A DNA stretch of 64,000 nt from Chryseobacterium lactis (GTDB lineage: Bacteria > Bacteroidota > Bacteroidia > Flavobacteriales > Weeksellaceae). The notes under the pieces were generated by a model that made no database searches, had not been told where the DNA came from, and saw nothing but the letters and a program-made list of their open reading frames with translations. The DNA lies in assembly GCF_003815875.1 (NCBI RefSeq), contig NZ_CP033924.1, forward strand, positions 4,526,001 to 4,590,000, read 5' to 3'. Shown in pieces: positions 44,619 to 52,827 of this stretch. The position numbers and the translations under genes are program-made. How positions within the stretch are numbered: position 1 is the first letter of the stretch; each line of letters begins with the position of its first letter.

Positions 44619-44658
44619 GGTAAAATTCAATATACAAGTTTAAGGATTTTTTTATTAT

Positions 44659-44694
44659 TTTAGACACTACAAAGTGTCTAAATTTGTATATTTG
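44659..44694 (+). promoter_or_regulatory. Operator-promoter P2 (divergent tetR 2 / RNA unit 2)
   Basis: TTTAGACACT-ACAA-AGTGTCTAAA (44659-44682) has perfect ten-base arms. The rightward -7 box TATATTTG lies at 44687-44694. On the left, tetR 2 has a TAAACTTG element between the palindrome and its start codon, so one site can regulate both directions. Confidence 0.78.
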
Positions 44695-44699
44695 CATAA

Positions 44700-44864
44700 A
44701 ATAAAAATCAGTTGTAATTAAAAAGAACAATCTGATTACAATAAAAAACAACCTTGATTGTCGAATATCCTCTTAGTTTAAGCCAATTTTGAAGACTAAG
44801 CAATTGAGGTAGAACACTACTCATTGTCAGCATCGTTGAGTTTTTTAATGGTGCTGTTTTTTTT
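44700..44864 (+). ncRNA. Putative small RNA, unit 2
   Basis: The body of ~165 nt diverges most from the others but keeps the layout. The internal stem uses CCTC (44769-44772) with GAGG (44806-44809) in place of CCTT/AAGG, and CTTAGT with ACTAAG. The AGGTAGAACACTACT block follows. The terminator is CAGCATCGTT...AATGGTGCTG with G-U pairs (44828-44856) and eight T residues. No open frame of note is present. Confidence 0.65.
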
Positions 44865-44975
44865 ATTTAAATAAGATTTTTCATCTTGATAATAAAAGAG
44901 ATTTTCATATTTAAATAAAAAAAACATACTTAAAATCAACACGTTACAAAATATTAATAAAATTTAATTTAATTT

Positions 44976-45008
44976 AGACACTTCGAAGTGTCTTATTTTA
45001 TATATTTG
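44976..45008 (+). promoter_or_regulatory. Operator-promoter P3 of RNA unit 3
   Basis: AGACACTTCGAAGTGTCT (44976-44993) is a perfect 18 bp palindrome. A TATATTTG -7 box follows after seven bases (45001-45008). No tetR gene diverges from this site. Confidence 0.75.
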
Positions 45009-45013
45009 CACAA

Positions 45014-45182
45014 AACTAATAACCATTTTTATATTAAAACACTATTTAGATTGAAAACTAAACAATTTCGATAGCATTACGTTTCCCTTGATTAAGATAA
45101 TTAGTTTCGAAGATTTAATAATTAAGGTAAAATAAACTACTGAAAGCAGCATCATTTATCATCTAAATGATGCTGTTTTTTT
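45014..45182 (+). ncRNA. Putative small RNA, unit 3
   Basis: This unit is closely related to unit 1: CACTATT-AG-TTGAAAA and CTAAACAATTTCGAT blocks are shared. The internal stem is CCTTGATTA (45086-45094) / TAATTAAGG (45119-45127). The terminator is CAGCATCATTTA / TAAATGATGCTG (45147-45175), a perfect 12 bp stem with seven T residues. The RNA is non-coding by eye. Confidence 0.7.
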
Positions 45183-45298
45183 ATATTACAGAAAACACTT
45201 GTCGTAATATATTTCAAAGGATTTTCATCACTTAGAATAAAAATTAACACCTGAATAACAGTAAATTACAAATATTTTCAAAAAAAATAATTCAGTTT

Positions 45299-45331
45299 AG
45301 ACACTTCATAGTGTCTTATTTTATATATTTG
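45299..45331 (+). promoter_or_regulatory. Operator-promoter P4 of RNA unit 4
   Basis: AGACACT-TCAT-AGTGTCT (45299-45316), followed by TATATTTG (45324-45331). The arm sequence and spacing are the same as in P1-P3. Confidence 0.75.
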
Positions 45332-45336
45332 TACAA

Positions 45337-45470
45337 ACTAAAACCTTCTATATATAAAAACACGGGTCGAAAACAAAAGCAGTTATTATTAAGTTCCCTC
45401 TGTTTAAGACAATTTCGAACACTAAGGTAAAAACACGACACGCAAAACAGCATCTTCAGGATGCTGTTTT
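45337..45470 (+). ncRNA. Putative small RNA, unit 4
   Basis: This is the shortest unit (~134 nt). It shares the 5' block ACAAACTAAAACC-TCTATATA with unit 1 and CTGTTTAAGACAATTTCGAAC with other members, then AAGGTAAAAACAC. The internal CCT/AGG stem is weak. The terminator AAAACAGCATC / GATGCTGTTTT (45444-45470) is symmetric, so it can also end the convergent tetR 3. Confidence 0.65.
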
Positions 45471-45514
45471 GTATTTTACAACTTATTACAATGCAATAGG
45501 CATGAAAATAGGTT

Positions 45515-46168
45515 TTATTTATCAGAATTTTTAAGATGCTTATAGCTTTGTTCCAACAAATAAGATATTGCCTTTTTGATGTTCTCTCGATCTTTAGGAG
45601 TATGAATATCTATTCCACAAAAAATACTGCCGTTAACAGCAGCATACAGATTAAGGTAATATAACCCTGAAACGATAATGGCTAATATTGCCCGAAAATC
45701 TCTGGAACGTACTCCAAAATGGGGATCCATCATCAATTTAAAAATATGCTCTCCATTTTCTTCCTGAGTGTCGGTAAGTTTTTTTAACGATTTCCGGGGC
45801 TCAGATATACGCCACAATAATAATTTTTGTGCCTCTTTGTTGGTATAAACATAATCAAATTGAGATAACAGCATCTCTTCCATAAAAGATTTTCCACCAT
45901 CATCTATTTTAGGTTTTATTCTTTCAATTTCTTCAATCGTGATCATGCTCCAGTAATCCTTGGAGCGGATATAGGCATTTATAAGCCCATCAATCCCACC
46001 AAAATAGGTGTAAATCATTTTTTTGTCTACACCAGCGGTAGCGGCTATCGTATTAACTTTTAAAGCTTGATAACCTTTGGTTTTCAGAATTTTTCCAACT
46101 GCATCCAAAAATTTTTTCTTACTTCGCTCCTTATTGCGAATGCTCCCTCCTGCTGATTTTCTTTCCAT
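45515..46168 (-). CDS. TetR/AcrR-family regulator, paralogue 3
   Basis: This 217 aa protein has N-terminal ERKSAGGSIRNKERSKKKF and HTH VNTIAATAGVDKKMIYTYFG, with the same recognition helix as paralogues 1 and 2. The C-terminal domain is closest to paralogue 1 (LLLWRISEPRKSLKKLTDTQ). It diverges from palindrome P5 and is convergent with RNA unit 4. The shared recognition helix predicts that all three repressors bind the same palindromes, possibly with different inducers. Confidence 0.9.
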   Translation of the reverse strand: MERKSAGGSIRNKERSKKKFLDAVGKILKTKGYQALKVNTIAATAGVDKKMIYTYFGGIDGLINAYIRSKDYWSMITIEEIERIKPKIDDGGKSFMEEMLLSQFDYVYTNKEAQKLLLWRISEPRKSLKKLTDTQEENGEHIFKLMMDPHFGVRSRDFRAILAIIVSGLYYLNLYAAVNGSIFCGIDIHTPKDRENIKKAISYLLEQSYKHLKNSDK

Positions 46169-46214
46169 GGTAAAACGTTCAAGGATACAAGTTTAAGAAA
46201 ATTTTCAATATTTT

Positions 46215-46247
46215 GCACACTTTATAGTGTCTTATTTCATATATTTG
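46215..46247 (+). promoter_or_regulatory. Operator-promoter P5 (divergent tetR 3 / RNA unit 5)
   Basis: The site reads GCACACT-TTAT-AGTGTCT (46215-46232): the right half-site is intact and the left has two outer mismatches. TATATTTG lies at 46240-46247. It serves the rightward RNA and probably tetR 3. Confidence 0.7.
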
Positions 46248-46252
46248 TAAAA

Positions 46253-46422
46253 ACTAATAACCGCTTTTTATATTAAAACACTATTAATAAGTAGAAAAAC
46301 ACATAATTCAATTGAGTTATGTCCCTTATTTAATGACAGTTGGTTCGAACATTCAGTTAAGTGATTAAGGTAAAAAACACTACTTGTTTACAGCATCGTT
46401 AGAAATCTAGCGATGCTGTTTT
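46253..46422 (+). ncRNA. Putative small RNA, unit 5
   Basis: The body of ~170 nt starts like unit 3 (AACTAATAACC, TTTATATTAAAACACTATT). It has a short CCTTA (46324-46328) / TAAGG (46366-46370) stem, a GGTTCGAAC motif, and the block AAGGTAAAAAACACTACT. The terminator is CAGCATCGTTAGA / TCTAGCGATGCTG (46391-46418) with T-run. Its only ATG opens a four-codon frame. Confidence 0.7.
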
Positions 46423-46535
46423 GGCTTCAGCCATTATAGTTTTCTATGAGGGAATTGCAGGTAATTATATATTCTGTCGTTTCATTATTTTTAGTTATTA
46501 TTGTAAAAACTAATAATTTTAAACTAATCAAAACC

Positions 46536-47204
46536 ATGAAAAAAATTTTGATACTCTGTGGTTTAGTATTTTTAACCGCCTGTTCAAATCCTACGGGCAA
46601 AAAATACAATGAAGCCACGATGCCTCAGGATCTGAAAGAAATAGCGGAAAGTAAAAAATGGAACGAACAGGATGCCGGTTTATTTGCCGGTTGGGTCATC
46701 CGGGCAAAATTAAAAGGTGAATCGCTGGAAAGTAAAACCTATCAAAGTATTTTGGATGATGCTAAAAAGTTTAAAGCCGAAGAGGATGCATTGGCTGAAA
46801 AGGCCAAAAAAGAAATGGAAGCAAGAAAACAGAAAATGAAGGAAGCGCTTACCGTCACTATTTTTGCTAAAGAATATGTTCCAAGTAATTTTGATGCCGG
46901 AAGACTTGAAGATTATAACTTATTCAAATATGCGATACAGAATAAGTCGGCAAAGGAAATAAAAGCGGCAAAAATCAGTTTTAAAATATTTAATTCTTTA
47001 GGCGAACAAATCGGAGATTCCTACAGCATGGACTTTACAGATGACAGAATTGCAGGTAACTCAACCTTTAAAGGGGACGCAGCATTTGACTACAATCAGT
47101 TTTCCAATGATGATAAGAAAATAGCTTCTGCCAAATTTGAAGACTTACTATTTGATTTTGATGTGAAGAAAATTGTGTATTCTGATGGTTCAGTTTTAGA
47201 ATAA
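46536..47204 (+). CDS. Lipoprotein with coiled coil, unknown function
   Basis: This 222 aa exported lipoprotein has lipobox FLTACSNP after KKILILCGLV. Residues 60-110 form a Lys/Glu-rich coiled coil (DDAKKFKAEEDALAEKAKKE). The C-terminal half is an Ig-like or FxLYD-type beta domain (YNLFKYAIQNKSAKEIKAAK ... FDVKKIVYSDGSVLE). Its function is unknown. The ATG at 46536 is needed for the signal sequence. It follows RNA unit 5, separated by that unit's terminator, and ends at a strong terminator. Confidence 0.78.
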   Translation: MKKILILCGLVFLTACSNPTGKKYNEATMPQDLKEIAESKKWNEQDAGLFAGWVIRAKLKGESLESKTYQSILDDAKKFKAEEDALAEKAKKEMEARKQKMKEALTVTIFAKEYVPSNFDAGRLEDYNLFKYAIQNKSAKEIKAAKISFKIFNSLGEQIGDSYSMDFTDDRIAGNSTFKGDAAFDYNQFSNDDKKIASAKFEDLLFDFDVKKIVYSDGSVLE

Positions 47205-47215
47205 AAATAAAGAGA

Positions 47216-47245
47216 AAAGGCTTTCAAAATAATTTGAAAGCCTTT
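47216..47245. terminator. Bidirectional terminator between lipoprotein and pgl
   Basis: AAAGGCTTTCAAA and TTTGAAAGCCTTT are perfect 13-base arms, followed by a T-rich tract on the plus strand. It serves two convergent genes. Confidence 0.8.
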
Positions 47246-47281
47246 ATTTTAAGGGAAAACACCCTCATTTTTTATTCTATT

Positions 47282-47992
47282 TTATCCTCTCGCTTTTTCA
47301 TCTGTAAAAAAACGGAAGCCTTCTTTTTTCTCAATAAGTTGCATCGGATACAGCTCAGGATTGTAAGCTCCATTCAGAACTTCATTCAAAGCATGTTTTT
47401 TAGATTCTCCAAATGCTACTGCCAGTATATTTTCAGCCTTATTAATTAATGGTGCCGTTAAAGTGATTCTGAACATTTCCTGCGGCTTCAGATAGTAGGC
47501 AGAAACCCACTTTTCCTTTTCATTCAAGACCTCTTCACCCGGAAATAAAGATGCAGTATGCCCATCATCTCCCATTCCCAAAAGAATGAAATCAAAAACA
47601 CCTTCGTCTCCAAGGACATTTTTAATCTTTTGTTCATATTCTTTTGCATACTCTTCCGGAAGTATTCCGTCCTGATACATCGGAAAAACCTGATCCTTGT
47701 TAACAGGAACCTGATCCAATAATGTTTCAAAGGTCATTTTGGCATTGCTTTTATCATCATTCAAAGGCACCCATCTTTCGTCTACCCAAAAGAAATAGAG
47801 TTTATTCCATTCAATTTGAGCGGCATATTCTTCAGTGGCAAGCAATTTAAAAATAGCTTTGGGAGAAGAACCTCCGCTTAAAGCTACTGCAAATCTGTTA
47901 TGCTTCTGAATCGATTGTTTTGAAAGATCAACAAAAGTATCCGCTGCTTTTATATACAGTTTTTCTAAATCATCAAATACTGTAATATTCAT
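47282..47992 (-). CDS. pgl: 6-phosphogluconolactonase (DevB type)
   Basis: This 236 aa enzyme hydrolyses 6-phosphogluconolactone, the second step of the oxidative pentose phosphate pathway. The family motifs are ALSGGSSPKAIFKLLA, FFWVDERWVPLNDDKSNAKM and LLGMGDDGHTASLFPG. The gene is the last of the gnd-zwf-pgl operon, 26 bp after zwf. Confidence 0.95.
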   Translation of the reverse strand: MNITVFDDLEKLYIKAADTFVDLSKQSIQKHNRFAVALSGGSSPKAIFKLLATEEYAAQIEWNKLYFFWVDERWVPLNDDKSNAKMTFETLLDQVPVNKDQVFPMYQDGILPEEYAKEYEQKIKNVLGDEGVFDFILLGMGDDGHTASLFPGEEVLNEKEKWVSAYYLKPQEMFRITLTAPLINKAENILAVAFGESKKHALNEVLNGAYNPELYPMQLIEKKEGFRFFTDEKARG

Positions 47993-48018
47993 TTTTTTCT
48001 TTTTAAATTTTTATTGTG

Positions 48019-49500
48019 TTATACCCAGCTGTGCCCTTGTCTTTCAACTAATGCATTGCTGTCTTCCGGGCCCCAGCTTCCTGCCTTATAATTGGGAAAT
48101 GAAGAATCTTTACTATTTTCCCAAGCTTCCTGGATGGTGGTAACTACGTCCCAGGCCTCTTCTACCTGGTCCGAACGCATAAATAGGGTAAGATCTCCTA
48201 AAAGAGCATCCTGTAACAGGGTTTCATAAGCTTCCGGTGTATCTTCCTGGCAGGCAAAATTGTCAAAGATCATTTCTACCGGTTTCAGATCCATGCTAAG
48301 TCCTGGCTTTTTGGCCATAAACAAAAGTCTGATGTCCATCATAGGCTGGATATTAATGATCAGCCTGTTGGCAGACAACAGATAGGGTGTATCTGAAAAT
48401 GTTGAATGAGGAAGCGGCTTAAACTGAATGGTTATATAAGAATGTTTTTCTTTCATTTTCTTCCCTGTGCGAACGTAGAACGGTACATCCTGCCATCTTT
48501 CATTGTCCAGATAAAATTTTATCGCGGCAAATGTTTCTGTATTCGAATCAGGGGCAATACCACTCTCCTGGCGGTACCCTTTTACTTCAACTCCGGCAAC
48601 AATACTTCTTCCATACTGACCTCTTACAGCATAATGATCCACCTGGTCCGGGGAAATCCTGCGGATCGCCTTTAAAACATCTACTTTACGATCTCTGATT
48701 TCTCCTGATTTCAATGAAGCAGGTGGTTCCATAGCTACCATACACAGAATCTGCAACAAGTGATTTTGAATCATATCCTTTAATGCTCCTGTCTGCTCAT
48801 AGAAAGCACCTCTGGTTTCCACTCCTACTTCCTCAGCTACCGTAATCTGTACCGATTCTATATATTTATGGTCCCATAAAGGTTCAAAAATTGAATTTCC
48901 AAATCTGAATGCAAGTATATTCTGTACGGTTTCTTTTCCTAAATAATGGTCGATACGGTAGATCTGCTCTTCTTCAAAGGTTTGTGCCAGAAGACTGTTC
49001 AGTTCTATGGCAGATTGTTTATTGTGTCCAAAAGGTTTCTCAATAATGATACGGTCTTTTTTAGCATCAGAAGCTAATGACGTGTTTTTGATATGATTGG
49101 AAATCGTGGTAATGAAGTTGGGACTAATGGATAGGTAAAACAACCTGTTCGCTCTCATCCCATAGACACCATCGAAATCCTGTAATTTCTGATAGAGATC
49201 TTTATAGGAACTTTCCTCATCCAATTGGTGTTGGAAGTAAGTGATATGTGCCTGAAAGCCTGCCCAATCTTCAGATGTTACTTTTTTCCTGGAAAAGCTC
49301 TCCAGATTTTCTTTGATATAATTTCTAAAATTTTCGCTGGTATTCTCTGCTCTTCCTAAGGCAACAATATTAAAGCCTTTGGGCATTCTGCCATCGATAT
49401 ATAAATTGTAAAAGGCCGGAAAAAGTTTTCTTTTTGCCAAATCTCCTGTAGCCCCAAAAATAATTATAGTTGTGGGCTGCAAACTTCTATTTTCATTCAT
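48019..49500 (-). CDS. zwf: Glucose-6-phosphate 1-dehydrogenase
   Basis: This 493 aa enzyme oxidises glucose-6-phosphate with NADP+, the first step of the oxidative pentose phosphate pathway. The dinucleotide-binding IFGATGDLAKRKLFPAFYN lies at the N-terminus. The active-site motif YRIDHYLGKETVQNI and the substrate-binding EKPFGHNKQSA are intact. The length is typical. The gene lies 11 bp downstream of gnd and upstream of pgl. Confidence 0.97.
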   Translation of the reverse strand: MNENRSLQPTTIIIFGATGDLAKRKLFPAFYNLYIDGRMPKGFNIVALGRAENTSENFRNYIKENLESFSRKKVTSEDWAGFQAHITYFQHQLDEESSYKDLYQKLQDFDGVYGMRANRLFYLSISPNFITTISNHIKNTSLASDAKKDRIIIEKPFGHNKQSAIELNSLLAQTFEEEQIYRIDHYLGKETVQNILAFRFGNSIFEPLWDHKYIESVQITVAEEVGVETRGAFYEQTGALKDMIQNHLLQILCMVAMEPPASLKSGEIRDRKVDVLKAIRRISPDQVDHYAVRGQYGRSIVAGVEVKGYRQESGIAPDSNTETFAAIKFYLDNERWQDVPFYVRTGKKMKEKHSYITIQFKPLPHSTFSDTPYLLSANRLIINIQPMMDIRLLFMAKKPGLSMDLKPVEMIFDNFACQEDTPEAYETLLQDALLGDLTLFMRSDQVEEAWDVVTTIQEAWENSKDSSFPNYKAGSWGPEDSNALVERQGHSWV

Positions 49501-49511
49501 TTTTCCGAATT

Positions 49512-50930
49512 TTAACTATTTGCACTTTGCCATGAAGTATGAAATACTCCTTCTCTATCGATTCTCTGATAAGTATGTGCTCCAAAGTAATCACGTTGTG
49601 CCTGGATTAAATTGATAGGCAGATATTCTGTAGTATACGCATCAAAATAGCCTAACGCCGTTTGAAGTCCCAAGCTTGAAATTCCGTTTGAAACTGCAAA
49701 AGCGGCCGTTTTTCTCAATGAATCCATTTTTTCTTTAACGATAGCTGCAATTTCCTGATCGAGCAAAATATTAGACAAATTAGGATCTTTGGTATACGCA
49801 GTATAAAATTTCTCCAATAAAACCGAGCGGATAATACATCCGCCTCTCCAGATTTTAACTACATCTTTTAACGGAATTTCAAAGTGATATTCTTCAGATG
49901 CCTTTACCAGTAAGGCCAATCCTTGGGCATAGCTGATTAAACTAGCTAAAAACAGAGCGTCTCCAACTTCTTTGATGAATAAATCTATATTTTCAGGATT
50001 TGAAATTTCTTTTTTAGGATATAATTGAGAGGCCTTTACCCTTTCGTCCTTATAAGCGGATAAAATTCTTGAAGTTACCGCAATATCAATGGTTGGGATA
50101 GAAACCCCGATTTCCATAGCTTGTTCTGAAGTCCATTTTCCGGTTCCTTTAGCACCTGCTTTATCTAAAATCTGATCTAAAAGGTATTGATCGGTTAATG
50201 AATCTTTCTGCTGGAAAATATCTCTGGTAATCTCAATCAGGAATGAATTCATTTCACCATTATTCCATTCTTTGAAAACTTCGTATAGCTGATCGTTATT
50301 AAGATTAGTACCTCTTTTCAGCAGGTCGTACGCTTCACTGATAAGCTGCATAATGGCATATTCTATTCCGTTATGTACCATTTTTACGTAGTTTCCGGCC
50401 GAGCCTTTCCCCATATAAGCGGTACAAGCTTCGTTATCTACCTTGGCAGCAATCGCCTCCAACATAGGTTTAAGCTGGTGAAATGCTTCCAAGTCTCCTC
50501 CGGGCATGATACTCGGACCTGTTCTGGCACCTTTTTCACCTCCGGAAACTCCCATTCCCATAAAGTGAAGGTCTTTTGAAGCCAGATCAGCAATGCGTCT
50601 GTTTGTATCCTCAAAATAGGAATTACCGGCATCAATTACGATATCACCTTTGCTTAAAAGTGGGGTAATACTTTCCAGAACAGCATCTACGGGTTTTCCG
50701 GCCGGAACCATAAGAATAATTTTTCTGGGACTTTCCAGTGCTGATACAAAATCCTCCAAAGAGCCGATTCCCTTTACTTTCATTTCTGAAGTTGCCCCTT
50801 CCTGTAATTCTTTTATTTTCTGCTCGTCAAGGTCAAAGCCTGCGATTGAAAAGCCGTTATCAGCAATATTATAAAGAAGATTCCGCCCCATTACTCCAAG
50901 GCCAACCATTCCGTAACTATATCTCTCCAT
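49512..50930 (-). CDS. gnd: 6-phosphogluconate dehydrogenase, decarboxylating
   Basis: This 472 aa enzyme converts 6-phosphogluconate to ribulose-5-phosphate with NADP+. Motifs are GMVGLGVMGRNLLYNIADNG (NADP binding), GVSGGEKGARTGPSIMPGG and KGSAGNYVKMVHNGIEYAIM (catalytic Lys/Asn/His region). It is the first gene of the leftward gnd-zwf-pgl operon, so the whole oxidative branch is encoded as a unit. Confidence 0.97.
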   Translation of the reverse strand: MERYSYGMVGLGVMGRNLLYNIADNGFSIAGFDLDEQKIKELQEGATSEMKVKGIGSLEDFVSALESPRKIILMVPAGKPVDAVLESITPLLSKGDIVIDAGNSYFEDTNRRIADLASKDLHFMGMGVSGGEKGARTGPSIMPGGDLEAFHQLKPMLEAIAAKVDNEACTAYMGKGSAGNYVKMVHNGIEYAIMQLISEAYDLLKRGTNLNNDQLYEVFKEWNNGEMNSFLIEITRDIFQQKDSLTDQYLLDQILDKAGAKGTGKWTSEQAMEIGVSIPTIDIAVTSRILSAYKDERVKASQLYPKKEISNPENIDLFIKEVGDALFLASLISYAQGLALLVKASEEYHFEIPLKDVVKIWRGGCIIRSVLLEKFYTAYTKDPNLSNILLDQEIAAIVKEKMDSLRKTAAFAVSNGISSLGLQTALGYFDAYTTEYLPINLIQAQRDYFGAHTYQRIDREGVFHTSWQSANS

Positions 50931-51285
50931 TGTATTAATATAAATTCTGTTATACAGACAATAAAATTACGTAAATGCTCATGAGGAAAAAAATAAAAGA
51001 AGAGAAAAAATGTCTTGTTTTTCCCTTCCTGTTCATTTATAAGCTGATATTTATATTATTTGGGAGTATTATTCTTTTTTTATTTAAAAAAAATAAATTT
51101 TCGCTATTCTCGTTCTGCACCAACAGAACTTATTTAAATATCAATGTTTTATCTGTAAAAATGTAATTCATAATATCTAATTTTTAATAAGTCTTATAAA
51201 ATTCAATTATTATAATGTGAACGATCTATTAAAATGGTACTGGTTTTTGGGATAATTAAACTTATCTTTACCAAAATTTAAATTA
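50931..51285. other. Intergenic stretch with no supported gene
   Basis: This stretch of about 355 bp is very AT-rich. A 63-codon open frame (50975-51166) is dominated by Lys, Phe and Ile in homopolymeric DNA and is not credible. The region must contain the divergent promoters of gnd and of the rightward hypothetical gene; TATCTTTA near 51268 is a weak -7 candidate. Confidence 0.5.
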
Positions 51286-51645
51286 ATGAACTACAAGCTT
51301 GAGCTCAATACTCAGGAGCCTAATTCTAAAATTGTTTTTAATACCATTTTATTTGACTCGTTCAAGATTAATATAGTTGAAAGATACATTGGATCAATGA
51401 GGTCTCGCCCGACATTATGTGAAGCTTTATTTAAGGTGAGAACTTTAGATGATGTGCTTGTTGCAAGAAGAGACGGGAATACAAGAGTAAAAATAAAAGG
51501 TGATGAATTTGAAACGTATCAGAGACTGATAAGAGATTTAAGTTCTTACGAATATAAAAACAGACTGATCAACAGAAAAGATGTTGAACAAAATTATGTT
51601 CACTTCGTTTTGAGTTTGGTCATTGCTAATTATGATCTTAACTAA
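51286..51645 (+). CDS. Hypothetical protein
   Basis: This 119 aa protein has no signal, membrane segment or motif I can assign. It is moderately charged with a mixed alpha/beta appearance (KIVFNTILFDSFKINIVER, YKNRLINRKDVEQNYVHFVL). The ATG and codon use look genuine. The next gene starts 57 bp downstream on the same strand and may be co-transcribed. The function is unknown. Confidence 0.6.
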   Translation: MNYKLELNTQEPNSKIVFNTILFDSFKINIVERYIGSMRSRPTLCEALFKVRTLDDVLVARRDGNTRVKIKGDEFETYQRLIRDLSSYEYKNRLINRKDVEQNYVHFVLSLVIANYDLN

Positions 51646-51702
51646 TATTCAGATATAATCTATATATTGCACTTTGTACCACTAAGAAATTAGAACACCA
51701 TA

Positions 51703-52653
51703 ATGGCATTTATAGATTATAGCAACGAATCCAAAAGAATTTATGTTCTTGAAGACCGGACAATATCGGTTTTTGATAAGGATATAAAATTAACGGATGA
51801 AATCAAACTAGATTTTAATGCTCATTTTATTGAGAAAACAACCTTTTTTAAGTACTTAGAGAAGGTTCATTCTTTTGAAATGGCAGGTTGCGATTCTGAG
51901 AATATCTATTATTTCAAATTTGATGGGAGTGGTAATCTGGTTTCTCAGGAACTCCTCTCTCAGGATAAAAAAGATATTCTTTTAAGACTCAATGATCAAA
52001 ACAAAATAGAACAACTATTTTTTGATCAGCACTCGAGTTACCATTCCAATTGCAAAATCTTTAAAAATCATCAAGAGATCTTACAGGTCAATTTGCTGGA
52101 TCAATGCGAAAATGAAGAAAAAGACTGGGTTGGCTATGAATATATGGAATGCCTTAAAAGTACCAATCAACCCGGTCAATTAGCTTTTATTGCAACGCAT
52201 GCCACCTATGGAGTTCAGGGTGTAAAAGTTTTCGGGATCAACGATTCGCAGCAACTGGATATGGTGTATGATATGGATGATCTGGATTATGACGGAGCCT
52301 TTCACAATCTGGCTTTTAACGCCACAGGAGAAAAGTTTACGGTGCTACTCTATGAAAATGATGATGACTTAAATGATTCATTTTCCATTTTTGAATATTC
52401 TGTTCACAATAATATAAGCCCGTTAAAAATTCATAAAACAAATCATGGCTTTTTAAACTTTCATCGACTTCATACGCACTATTTGACGGATTCTATTCTA
52501 TGTATTGTAAGAAATTCAGATATCATCATTTTTGATTTGAATAATGGTAAAACAATTGATACGTTAAACCGTGATTTTAAATCAAGCTTCTTTATAGATT
52601 TCAATATTCTGATCTACCAATTGAATGATAAAATAATTGTTCTTGAATATTAA
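51703..52653 (+). CDS. Cytoplasmic beta-propeller-like protein, unknown function
   Basis: This 316 aa protein has no signal peptide. Recurrent beta-hairpin stretches (KRIYVLEDRTISVFDKD, FAFIATHATYGVQGVKVF-like, LCIVRNSDIIIFDLNNGKT) suggest a WD40/propeller fold without clear WD dipeptides. It has no catalytic motif. The gene follows another hypothetical gene. Downstream, 52708-52747 contains two mutually exclusive hairpins (ACCCTTC/GAAGGGT and GGTGCTG/CAGCACC) that may act as a terminator. Confidence 0.6.
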   Translation: MAFIDYSNESKRIYVLEDRTISVFDKDIKLTDEIKLDFNAHFIEKTTFFKYLEKVHSFEMAGCDSENIYYFKFDGSGNLVSQELLSQDKKDILLRLNDQNKIEQLFFDQHSSYHSNCKIFKNHQEILQVNLLDQCENEEKDWVGYEYMECLKSTNQPGQLAFIATHATYGVQGVKVFGINDSQQLDMVYDMDDLDYDGAFHNLAFNATGEKFTVLLYENDDDLNDSFSIFEYSVHNNISPLKIHKTNHGFLNFHRLHTHYLTDSILCIVRNSDIIIFDLNNGKTIDTLNRDFKSSFFIDFNILIYQLNDKIIVLEY

Positions 52654-52707
52654 ATTATTTGACATTTACTATTTTTTATACAACTCTTTCTTTCATTCCA
52701 TTCAAAT

Positions 52708-52747
52708 ACCCTTCATCGAAGGGTGCTGAGAAGTATTCCCCAGCACC
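52708..52747 (+). terminator. Overlapping hairpins downstream of the propeller gene
   Basis: ACCCTTC/GAAGGGT (52708-52724) and GGTGCTG/CAGCACC (52722-52747) share bases, so only one can form at a time. A clear T-run is lacking, so termination is a weak call. Confidence 0.35.
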
Positions 52748-52827
52748 AATATATTAAGACATTTGTGTATGAATAGGTATTGTTATTTCTTTATTTTTAC
52801 AATATTAAGTAAAGTTGTATCAGGACT

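Noticed and set aside
43740..46430. Regularly repeated units at first sight resembling a CRISPR or a simple repeat array
   Set aside because: Spacing is irregular, genes intervene, the conserved parts are a promoter-operator and a terminator, and no cas genes are present.
50975..51166. A 63-codon open frame
   Set aside because: It is dominated by homopolymeric A/T codons and shows no motif or coding-like composition.
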